From assembly GCA_030636765.1 (NCBI GenBank), contig DAOVWI010000127.1, positions 1-6,324 on the forward strand: DNA of 6,324 bases. The letters are read 5' to 3'. The DNA comes from Gemmatimonadales bacterium. Lineage in GTDB: Bacteria; Gemmatimonadota; Gemmatimonadetes; Palauibacterales; Palauibacteraceae. Each line of letters opens with the position of its first letter. Positions within the stretch are counted from its first letter, which is position 1. Positions 1 through 5,290 of the stretch are shown here, in pieces. Position numbers and translations under genes: made by a program. The notes under the pieces are model-generated. The model had not been told where the DNA came from, did not search any database, and was given only the letters and a program-made list of their open reading frames with translations.

Positions 1-1586
1 AGCCGGCGCAGGCTGGAGCCCGCCAGCGTGGTTCGCGGGGAGAGAACGGCCTCCACCAGACCCACGCGCTCGGATTGGAGCGCCTCGATGCCGTCGAGGC
101 CCGCCCGGTCGATCTCCAGCTCCGTGAGGGTGTCGAACGCGCTGATGTCCCCGGGCCTGCCCGAGACGACGAGCGTGTCCCCTGCCCGAAGACGCTCCTC
201 GGGCACCGGCATCGGACGCGTCGTGCCGTCCCGCACGATGCTCAGCACGGACAGTCCGAACACCCCGCCCAGCCGGCTTTCCGCCAGCGTCTTGCCGACG
301 AGCATGGAGTCTTCCGGCACGCGCACGACGAAGAGCCGTTCCTCGAGCTGGAAGAGCTCAGCGTGCTCCGCCCCGGACACGAGGAAACCGGTGTCCTCGC
401 GCAGCGCCTCGAGGCTCTCGTGGGGTCCCTGCACGAGCAGGCAGTCTCCGGCGCGGAGCTCGAGATCCTGCAGCCCGGTGCGGTAGGAGACGCCGTTCCG
501 ACGGATGGTCAGCACGTTGAGCCCGAACCGGCCTCGGAAATCCACCTCCTGCAGCGTCCGGCCCGTCAGCGGCGACTCGGGCTCCAGGTGCACCTCGGCC
601 ACGTCCACGTCGGCCGACGTAAGGCGCTCGATCGCCAGGCTGTCCTTCGCCGGGACAAGCTGCCGCCGCCCCCGCAGCTCCGCCAGGCGCTCCGGTCTTC
701 CCTGTACGAGGAGGCGATCCCCGGGTCTCAGCACCTCCGCCGGGTCGGGAGCGAGGCGTGCGCCCTCATCCCGCAGGATCGCCAGCACGTTGAGGTCGAG
801 GGCGGCGCCCAACCGGCTCTCCGCCAGCGGCCTTCCGGCCAGCGTCGAGTCCGGCGAGATCCGGATGACGAACAACTCCTCGCGCAGCTCGTACAGCTCC
901 GCCAGATCCGTCGGATCGCGCGGCCCCGTGCGTTCCCCACGGCGCAGGACGCTTTCCGCATCCCGGGCGGGGTCCCGGGCCGGGAGCAGGCGCCGGCCGA
1001 TCACCGCCATGAAGAGCACGCCCACCAGCATCACCGCGCCGCCGACGGGGAAGTAGTCGAAGAGCCCGAACGGCCGCAGGCCCTCTTCGCGGAGCGCCTC
1101 GCTGACCAGGATGTTCGGTGGCGTGCCGATCAGGGTGGAGAGCCCTCCCAGGAGGGAGCTGTAGGCCAGCGGCATGAGCAGCCTGGCGGGCGCGATCCCC
1201 GTGCTGCGGGAGATGTCCATGACCACCGGCAGCAGGAGCGCGGCCACTCCCACGTTGTTCATGAAGGCCGACATCACGGCTGCCGTCAGCATGATGACCA
1301 GGACCAGCCGGAACTCCCCGTGGCCGGCGACCCGAAGCACCTGGCGGCCGAGCACGTTTGCGACGCCGGTTCTCGACAGGCCCCCGCTCAGGATGAACAC
1401 CGCCCACACGGTCACGACGGCCGGGTTGCTGAAGCCCGACAGCGCTTCCAACGGCGTCACGAGTCCGCTTACGGCGAGCGTGGTGAGCACGAGGAGGGCG
1501 ACGAGGTCCATTCGGACCCAGCCGCTCACGAAGAGGATGAGGCAGACTCCGAGGATCGCGAGTACGAGCGCGATCTGGGGTGTCAT
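1..1586 (-). CDS. SLC13/DASS-family permease with tandem TrkA-C domains (3' end missing)
   Basis: A membrane carrier for anions such as dicarboxylates or sulfate, probably a sodium symporter; substrate unknown. I translated 528 codons from ATG at 1586 with no stop before the window edge, so the C-terminus is absent. Residues 1-200 form hydrophobic segments (about 4-20, 26-46, 54-72, 94-125, 135-155, 178-197). They carry the family signatures GFSNPAVVTV (51-60), AFMNNVGVAALLLP (107-120) and TLIGTPPNIL (151-160). The soluble part holds repeated TrkA-C (RCK-C) domains at about 235-300, 328-395, 416-483 and from 507 to the edge. Each has the pattern of a beta strand, a 'S-x-L-x-G-(R/K)-(T/P)-L' motif, and a 'L-R-x-G-D-x-L-L-V-x-G' end. 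The second membrane half should follow beyond the window. The start is supported by GAGAGG ten bases upstream. The gene lies 42 bases behind tldD on the same strand, so cotranscription is likely. Family assignment is confident; the function is not. Confidence 0.9.
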   Translation of the reverse strand, partial: MTPQIALVLAILGVCLILFVSGWVRMDLVALLVLTTLAVSGLVTPLEALSGFSNPAVVTVWAVFILSGGLSRTGVANVLGRQVLRVAGHGEFRLVLVIMLTAAVMSAFMNNVGVAALLLPVVMDISRSTGIAPARLLMPLAYSSLLGGLSTLIGTPPNILVSEALREEGLRPFGLFDYFPVGGAVMLVGVLFMAVIGRRLLPARDPARDAESVLRRGERTGPRDPTDLAELYELREELFVIRISPDSTLAGRPLAESRLGAALDLNVLAILRDEGARLAPDPAEVLRPGDRLLVQGRPERLAELRGRRQLVPAKDSLAIERLTSADVDVAEVHLEPESPLTGRTLQEVDFRGRFGLNVLTIRRNGVSYRTGLQDLELRAGDCLLVQGPHESLEALREDTGFLVSGAEHAELFQLEERLFVVRVPEDSMLVGKTLAESRLGGVFGLSVLSIVRDGTTRPMPVPEERLRAGDTLVVSGRPGDISAFDTLTELEIDRAGLDGIEALQSERVGLVEAVLSPRTTLAGSSLRR

Positions 1587-1596
1587 TCGTGTCTGG

Positions 1597-1602
1597 CCTC
1601 TC
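1597..1602 (-). promoter_or_regulatory. Probable weak ribosome binding site of the SLC13 permease
   Basis: GAGAGG lies ten bases upstream of the ATG at 1586. It is a weak, slightly distant match to the Shine-Dalgarno consensus. It is the only purine-rich stretch in the 42-base gap behind tldD that sits at a usable distance from a start codon. Confidence 0.4.
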
Positions 1603-1628
1603 GGCCGACCGGAGGCCCGGCGGGCCGG

Positions 1629-3257
1629 TTAGCCTGCCCGCCGCCGGCCGGTGTTCAGAATGTTGATCTGGTGGAAGCGGGCCACCGGGCACCCGTGCGA
1701 CACGGCGTTGACCTGACCGGGCTGTCCCTTCCCGTCATAGAAGCTGCCGCCCACGTAGTACGTGCCCGCACCGCCGATCATGTCCATGGCGTTCCAGAAA
1801 TCCAGCGTTCGGGCCTGGTAGGCCAGGTCCCGCAGCATTCGGGTCTTCTTGCCCCCCCGGATCTCCCAGAAGACCTGCCCCCCGAACTGGAAGTGGTAGC
1901 GCTGCTGGCCGATCGAGTACGAGCCGCGGCTCTCGACGTAGATGCCACGGTCGGTGGCCCCGATCACGTCCTCCAGCGTCACGTCCGCCTGCGCCGGCAG
2001 GAGGTTGATGTTCGGCATCCGCTGGAAGGGGATGCTCGACCAGTTCTGCGCGTGGGAGCAGCCGTGGCTGCGCTGGATCCCGGTGAGATCGGAGATCCAC
2101 GCGACCTGCTCGCGGGTCGTCTGGTAGTCGACGAAGATGCCGTTCTCGATCAGCGGCCACTCCTCCGCCTTCACCCCCTCCTCATCCCAGCCGATCGTCG
2201 CGAGCCCACCCTGCGACGTGCGCTCGCCCACGATCTGCATGAACTCCGGCCCGTATCGAGTCCTTCCGATGACCCGGGACGGCGGCGCCAGAAAGCTCGT
2301 GCCCGCGTAGTTCGCCTCGTACCCGAGCGCCCGATCGAGCTCGGTCGGGTGGCCGATCGACTCGTGGATCGTGAGCCAAAGGTTTGACGGGTGAAGCACC
2401 AGGTCGTAGAGGCCCGGCTCGACCGCGGCGGCCGATAGCTTCTGCACCGCCTCGGAGGCCCACACCTCCACCGCCTCCGGCGTCATCCGGTCGCGGATGT
2501 ACTCCCAGCCCCGTCCGGCGGGCTCGAGCACGGCGCCCCGCGACTGGAAGTCGCTTCGGTCGGGAGCCACCGCCGTGATCGACATCTGCGGGTTCACCCG
2601 GATGATCCTCTGCGCCGCAATGGTGCCATCGGTGGTCGCGGAGGTGACTTCGATCTTCACGAAGTGGAGCTCGGAGGAGACGAAGCTCACGCCCTCCGTC
2701 CCCAGCGCCACCTCGTTCAGGTCGAGCAAGTACTGGACCTTGTCTCCGATCGGCACGTCCCACGGATCGACCTCGTAGGAGCTGCTCCAGGAGACCTCTC
2801 CGTACGGTTCGACGGGAGCGAGCGTGACCGGCGACTTCTCGACCCTCGCGTTCGCCGCTCCGATCGCCGCCGCCTCGCGCCCGGCCCGAGCCGCCGCCTC
2901 GCGGCTCATCTCCCGCGTCGCCGCGAACCCCCAGCTGCCGCTCACGAACGCCCGGACCCCCAGCCCCAGCGAATCGCTCTCGCTCACGTTCGTGACGCGT
3001 CGCTCCCGCGTCCCGACCCGCCGGGTCCGGTAGAGTCCCACCCGGGCGTCGGCGTAGCCGGCGCCCGCACCCGTCGCCGCGTCGAGGGCCTCCATCAGGA
3101 GGTCGCGCGTGGCGGCGTCCACCGCCGGAGGCGCGGGCATCGATGTGACCGGGGTCGGCCCGGCATGGGCGCTGCCCGCCGCGCTCAACCGGGACCCGAC
3201 GAGAGCGATCGCTCCCGCCGTCAGCGCAGAGCTCTTCACGAAATCCCGCCGTTCCAT
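1629..3257 (-). CDS. tldD: TldD-family zinc metalloprotease subunit with Tat signal peptide
   Basis: Catalytic partner of the TldD/TldE heterodimeric protease, 542 residues with this start. The open frame continues 45 codons upstream, but that stretch lies inside tldE. I chose ATG 3257 because it overlaps the tldE stop as TGATG, has GAGG seven bases upstream, and begins a twin-arginine signal: MERRDFVK (R3-R4-x-F-x-K), a hydrophobic stretch to about residue 28, and a likely cleavage after AHA at 32. The metal motif HESIGH is at 298-303. NWSSIPFQRMPNINLLP (405-421) and GIYVESRGSYSIGQQRYHFQFGGQ (438-461) match conserved TldD blocks. C523 in VSHGCP fits the C-terminal cysteine ligand known from E. 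coli TldD. All catalytic residues expected for the family therefore seem present. E. coli TldD is cytoplasmic, so export here is the odd feature. The substrate is unknown. It may be a Tat-exported paralogue rather than the orthologue of the housekeeping protein. Confidence 0.92.
   Translation of the reverse strand: MERRDFVKSSALTAGAIALVGSRLSAAGSAHAGPTPVTSMPAPPAVDAATRDLLMEALDAATGAGAGYADARVGLYRTRRVGTRERRVTNVSESDSLGLGVRAFVSGSWGFAATREMSREAAARAGREAAAIGAANARVEKSPVTLAPVEPYGEVSWSSSYEVDPWDVPIGDKVQYLLDLNEVALGTEGVSFVSSELHFVKIEVTSATTDGTIAAQRIIRVNPQMSITAVAPDRSDFQSRGAVLEPAGRGWEYIRDRMTPEAVEVWASEAVQKLSAAAVEPGLYDLVLHPSNLWLTIHESIGHPTELDRALGYEANYAGTSFLAPPSRVIGRTRYGPEFMQIVGERTSQGGLATIGWDEEGVKAEEWPLIENGIFVDYQTTREQVAWISDLTGIQRSHGCSHAQNWSSIPFQRMPNINLLPAQADVTLEDVIGATDRGIYVESRGSYSIGQQRYHFQFGGQVFWEIRGGKKTRMLRDLAYQARTLDFWNAMDMIGGAGTYYVGGSFYDGKGQPGQVNAVSHGCPVARFHQINILNTGRRRAG
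3162..3257 (-). other. Twin-arginine signal peptide coding segment of TldD
   Basis: These 32 codons encode the arginine pair R3-R4 in the setting RRDFVK, an uncharged alanine/leucine-rich core (about residues 11-28), and an AHA end that fits signal peptidase I. The second-arginine context (F at +2, K at +4) agrees with the known Tat consensus (S/T)RRxFLK. No lipobox cysteine is present, so a soluble exported protein is expected. Cleavage after residue 32 is inferred by eye. Confidence 0.8.
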
Positions 3258-4675
3258 CAGATCGCCTCGGATACGCTGCTGAAGGTGAACTCGCTGGTCC
3301 GGATCGCCGGAACCTCCCGCGTGGGCGTGACCCGCACGGGCCTGCTCATGGCCTCGAGCTTTCCCAAAACCGCGAGCGGAGAGTCGTTCCACCGGAAGTT
3401 GTTGACCGGATGCGCGATGCGGCCGTCCTCGATCAGGAAGACTCCGTCGCGCGTGAGCCCCGTGTAGAGGATCGTCCGTGGATCGACCGCTCGGATGTAC
3501 CAGAACCTGGTGACCAGGACGCCGCGCTCGGTGGACGAAACGAGATCCTCGAGCGAGCGATCCTCGCCCTGCATGATGAGGGTGTTCGGGAAGCCCGTGG
3601 GCTCGACGCCCTCACGCTGGGCCCAGTAGCGGGAGTAGAACAGGTTCTCGAGCACGCCCTTGCCGACCCATGTGGTCGGCTTCAGAGGAAGGCCGGCATC
3701 GTCGGATCCCGCGCCGCCGAATCCTCCCGCACCGGCGAACGGGGCCGCGCCGAGGGCGGCCGGATCGCTGGAGATCGTGACGCGCGAGTCGACGATGGGC
3801 TCGCCGATCTTCGTGCCGCCTCCCTTCCGCGAGAAGGCGCTCCGGCCCTCGTCAGCCGAACGCGCACTCAGGGAACGGGCGAGCAGTCCCACCAGCTCCG
3901 AGACCGCCGCCGGTTCCAGAACGGCCGTGTACACACCGGGCTCCAGGGGGCGCGGATCCCGCGACCGAATCGCCTTCTCGACGGCCCGGGCGCTCAGCTC
4001 CCCGTGCTCGACTCCGCTCCAGTCGCGCCCGCCCGTTCCCGCCCAGCCGGAGCCGCTTCCGTCCGAGGCGCGAGCGGTGATCGAGTACTCGAACTGCGTC
4101 CCGGGATGGTAGGCGAACAGGCCCGTGCTGTTAGCGATCGCCGTGGATCCCGCCGTGGGGCGGAGGAACCCCGCCGCCTCGAGGTCACCGGATTCCCGGG
4201 CCTCCGCAATCGCGGAAGCGGCGACGGCGGCGCGACGGTCGGCGTCGAGCTCGGCCGTCGAGTCGAAGTACCCGTGAACCGCGGCGTACGACTGAGGGCC
4301 CGGAAGCGGCAGACGCTCGGGATTCTCCGGAGCGAGGCGAGCGAGCTCCTCCGCGCCGCGAACCGCCTCCCGCAGACCGTCCTCGTCCAGCCGGTTGGTG
4401 GTGATGCTCGCGGCCCGCTTTCCGAACCCGGCCGTGATCCTCGCGGTGATGTCTTCGGAGCTGCCGGCCGTCGTCACCCGGTTGACCGCGAAGCGGGTAT
4501 TGGCCCGCCAGCCGCTCGCGAGCCGTACCTGGGTCTCTTCCGCCCCGCTGAGCCCGAGGATCCGGTCGGCCAGCGCTCTCGCCTCCTGCTCCGTCAGCCC
4601 CTTCCGATCGGGACCGGCACGGCCCGGGGCGTCCCTCACGAGGCCGAGCAGGCTTCGTCGATCGATCGTCCGCAT
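3257..4675 (-). CDS. tldE: TldE/PmbA-family protein, non-catalytic partner of TldD
   Basis: Second subunit of the TldD/TldE protease, 472 residues from the chosen ATG. Family features: LTEQEARALADRIL at 27-40 starts the N-terminal domain. The C-terminal block GLTRDGVFLIEDGRIAHPVNNFRWNDSPL (406-434) is typical of PmbA/TldE, as is VLENLFYSRYWAQREG (341-356). At the place where TldD has its metal-binding helix this protein reads EPAAVSELVGLLA (254-266), so no HExxxH is present, as expected for the E subunit. A glycine-rich loop lies at about 309-327. The open frame extends 56 codons upstream, but AGAAGG seven bases before ATG 4675 and the start of family similarity favour the internal start. The N-terminus (MRTIDRRSLLGLVRDAPGRAG) has an arginine pair but no hydrophobic core, so I see no signal peptide. 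First gene of the presumed operon; tldD follows with a one-base overlap. Confidence 0.92.
   Translation of the reverse strand: MRTIDRRSLLGLVRDAPGRAGPDRKGLTEQEARALADRILGLSGAEETQVRLASGWRANTRFAVNRVTTAGSSEDITARITAGFGKRAASITTNRLDEDGLREAVRGAEELARLAPENPERLPLPGPQSYAAVHGYFDSTAELDADRRAAVAASAIAEARESGDLEAAGFLRPTAGSTAIANSTGLFAYHPGTQFEYSITARASDGSGSGWAGTGGRDWSGVEHGELSARAVEKAIRSRDPRPLEPGVYTAVLEPAAVSELVGLLARSLSARSADEGRSAFSRKGGGTKIGEPIVDSRVTISSDPAALGAAPFAGAGGFGGAGSDDAGLPLKPTTWVGKGVLENLFYSRYWAQREGVEPTGFPNTLIMQGEDRSLEDLVSSTERGVLVTRFWYIRAVDPRTILYTGLTRDGVFLIEDGRIAHPVNNFRWNDSPLAVLGKLEAMSRPVRVTPTREVPAIRTSEFTFSSVSEAI
3265..3268 (-). promoter_or_regulatory. Ribosome binding site of tldD, inside the end of tldE
   Basis: GAGG stands seven bases before the ATG at 3257 and lies within the last codons of tldE. 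Together with the TGATG stop/start overlap it indicates translational coupling of the two subunits. It also supports this start over the upstream in-frame ATG, which would place 45 codons inside tldE. Confidence 0.75.
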
Positions 4676-4682
4676 GGCGCAA

Positions 4683-4688
4683 CCTTCT
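4683..4688 (-). promoter_or_regulatory. Ribosome binding site of tldE
   Basis: AGAAGG stands seven bases before ATG 4675, a good match at good spacing. It decides the start: the frame is also open upstream to an ATG at 4843, but that extension resembles neither the family nor a signal peptide and crosses the palindromic intergenic region. Confidence 0.75.
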
Positions 4689-4733
4689 GGATGGTGATCC
4701 GGCGTCGGCGACCCGGCGGCCTTGATTCGCCGT

Positions 4734-4763
4734 CCGAAAGCCGGGAACCCGGCAATCTTTCGG
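4734..4763. repeat. Long bulged inverted repeat upstream of tldE
   Basis: Outer arms CCGAAA (4734-4739) and TTTCGG (4758-4763) and inner arms GCCGGG (4740-4745) and CCCGGC (4748-4753) pair perfectly. There is an AA centre and a four-base bulge at 4754-4757. Twelve pairs in total. The element lies 58 bases before the tldE start, so it could fold in the tldE leader RNA or act as an operator in DNA. No T-run follows on either strand, which argues against a simple intrinsic terminator. Confidence 0.65.
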
Positions 4764-4773
4764 TGGAAGCCGG

Positions 4774-4790
4774 GCGCGGCAACACCGCGC
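4774..4790. repeat. Short perfect inverted repeat, six-base arms
   Basis: GCGCGG (4774-4779) and CCGCGC (4785-4790) are perfect reverse complements around the loop CAACA. In DNA this rich in G+C, six-base arms can arise by chance. It is listed because it sits between two other inverted repeats. Confidence 0.4.
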
Positions 4791-4829
4791 GAGACGCCGC
4801 GATCCGTAGGCGTGGCGCCGCCGCTCGCT

Positions 4830-4851
4830 CCGCCGCGCTTCAACGCGGCGG
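4830..4851. repeat. Perfect inverted repeat, eight-base arms
   Basis: CCGCCGCG (4830-4837) and CGCGGCGG (4844-4851) pair perfectly around the six-base loop CTTCAA. It lies 65 bases before the DUF4031-like start and its right arm runs into the tandem duplication. No T-run follows, so a terminator is unlikely. It may be a leader hairpin or part of a dispersed palindromic element. Confidence 0.55.
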
Positions 4852-4892
4852 CTTGCGGCCTGGATGCCTACGGCTTGCGGCCTGGATGCCCC
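4849..4892 (+). repeat. Tandem duplication of a 22-base unit
   Basis: CGGCTTGCGGCCTGGATGCC occurs at 4849-4868 and again at 4871-4890, identical over 20 bases. The unit length is 22, with TA after the first copy and CC after the second. Each copy contains an ATG, and the second (4886) is in frame with the downstream gene. The exact identity suggests a recent slippage duplication or a repeated binding site. Confidence 0.85.
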
Positions 4893-4915
4893 GCCGGGAG
4901 ATTCGTCCCCCCGTG

Positions 4916-5251
4916 ATGAAGTTCCACTACCACTCGGCCCCGCGAGACCTTCCCCGCCTGGGCGTCCGGCGCGGCGACCCGATGTGTCACGTCTACAGCG
5001 ACCGCTCGCTGGCCGAGCTGATCACGTGGGGACGCGAGCGCAGTCTGAGATCCGAGTGGATCGACCGCCGAAACGCGCTGCCTCACTTCGACGCGTTCGG
5101 CGAGCGCCTGGAGCTCTGCGGGCCCGGCGTGAGTCGCGCGGAGCTCGTCCGCGACCTCCGGTGGTGGCGTGCGCGACGCGCGGACTCAGAGCGCCAGCGG
5201 AGCGAGACAGGTCGGCACGGCGCGGAGCCCGAACGCTCTCACTCAACGTAA
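4916..5251 (+). CDS. Small DUF4031-like protein
   Basis: A protein of 111 residues with no known function. Its central part, MCHVYSDRSLAELITWGRER followed by SEWIDRRNALPHFD (residues 23-42 and 46-59), follows the DUF4031 layout as I remember it: 'H-hydrophobic-x-S/T-D ... ELHxFA ... H-Y/F-D'. The family is usually about 90-100 residues. The last 25 residues are charged and probably disordered. No signal peptide, membrane segment or classic catalytic motif is visible; H25, D29, H57 and D59 are the candidate conserved polar residues. ATG 4916 was chosen because it is nearest to the domain. GTG 4913 and ATG 4886 (121 residues) are in frame alternatives, and GGGAG at 4896-4900 is rather far from 4916 (15 bases). 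The gene stands alone on the plus strand, divergent from tldE and convergent with the E1 gene. That it is a real gene is well supported; the family call is moderate. Confidence 0.65.
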   Translation: MKFHYHSAPRDLPRLGVRRGDPMCHVYSDRSLAELITWGRERSLRSEWIDRRNALPHFDAFGERLELCGPGVSRAELVRDLRWWRARRADSERQRSETGRHGAEPERSHST

Positions 5252-5290
5252 CGACCGCGGCTTCACGGCCGTTCCGCTCTCAGCAGCCTG
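5252..5290. other. Short convergent gap between the DUF4031-like gene and the E1 gene
   Basis: Thirty-nine bases separate two stop codons on opposite strands, a place where a two-way terminator is often found. Only a weak CGGC/GCCG hairpin with a loop of about six bases is visible near 5258-5271. No T-run is present on either strand, so no intrinsic terminator can be called. Confidence 0.5.

Larger units (their letters stand above)
4676..4915. promoter_or_regulatory. Divergent intergenic region between tldE and the DUF4031-like gene
   Basis: The 240 bases separate two divergently read genes, so promoters for both should lie here. I found no convincing -35/-10 pair on either strand, which is common in GC-rich genomes. 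The region is packed with inverted repeats (4734-4763, 4774-4790, 4830-4851; a weaker ACGCC/GGCGT pair at 4794-4813) and ends in a tandem duplication (4849-4892). Reading frames cross it, but nothing encoded in it resembles a protein family I know. Confidence 0.6.

Noticed and set aside
1608..1629. Hairpin between tldD and the permease gene as a terminator
   Set aside because: ACCGG/CCGGT with inner CCC/GGG can pair, but there is a three-base bulge, no T-run follows on the minus strand, and it overlaps the tldD stop codon. It may be chance in GC-rich sequence.
766..1692. Minus-strand open frame of 308 codons
   Set aside because: It is a shifted frame of the permease gene. The other minus-strand frame gives conserved SLC13 and TrkA-C motifs, while this one gives proline- and arginine-rich sequence.
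75..2387. Long plus-strand open frame of 770 codons
   Set aside because: It lies opposite the permease and TldD genes, whose translations have clear family motifs. Its own translation is rich in R, H, P, E and G with no domain, as expected for an antisense frame in GC-rich DNA.
4722..4784. Possible promoters: TTGATT on the plus strand at 4722 and, on the minus strand, TTGCCG with AAGATT 17 bases on
   Set aside because: The plus-strand box has no -10 at usable distance, and the minus-strand pair matches the -10 consensus in only three of six positions. Neither is strong enough to call.
3410..4915. Plus-strand open frame running into the DUF4031-like gene
   Set aside because: The part before 4916 is antisense to tldE and crosses the intergenic repeats. 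Only the last 111 codons resemble a protein family, so the gene was started at 4916.
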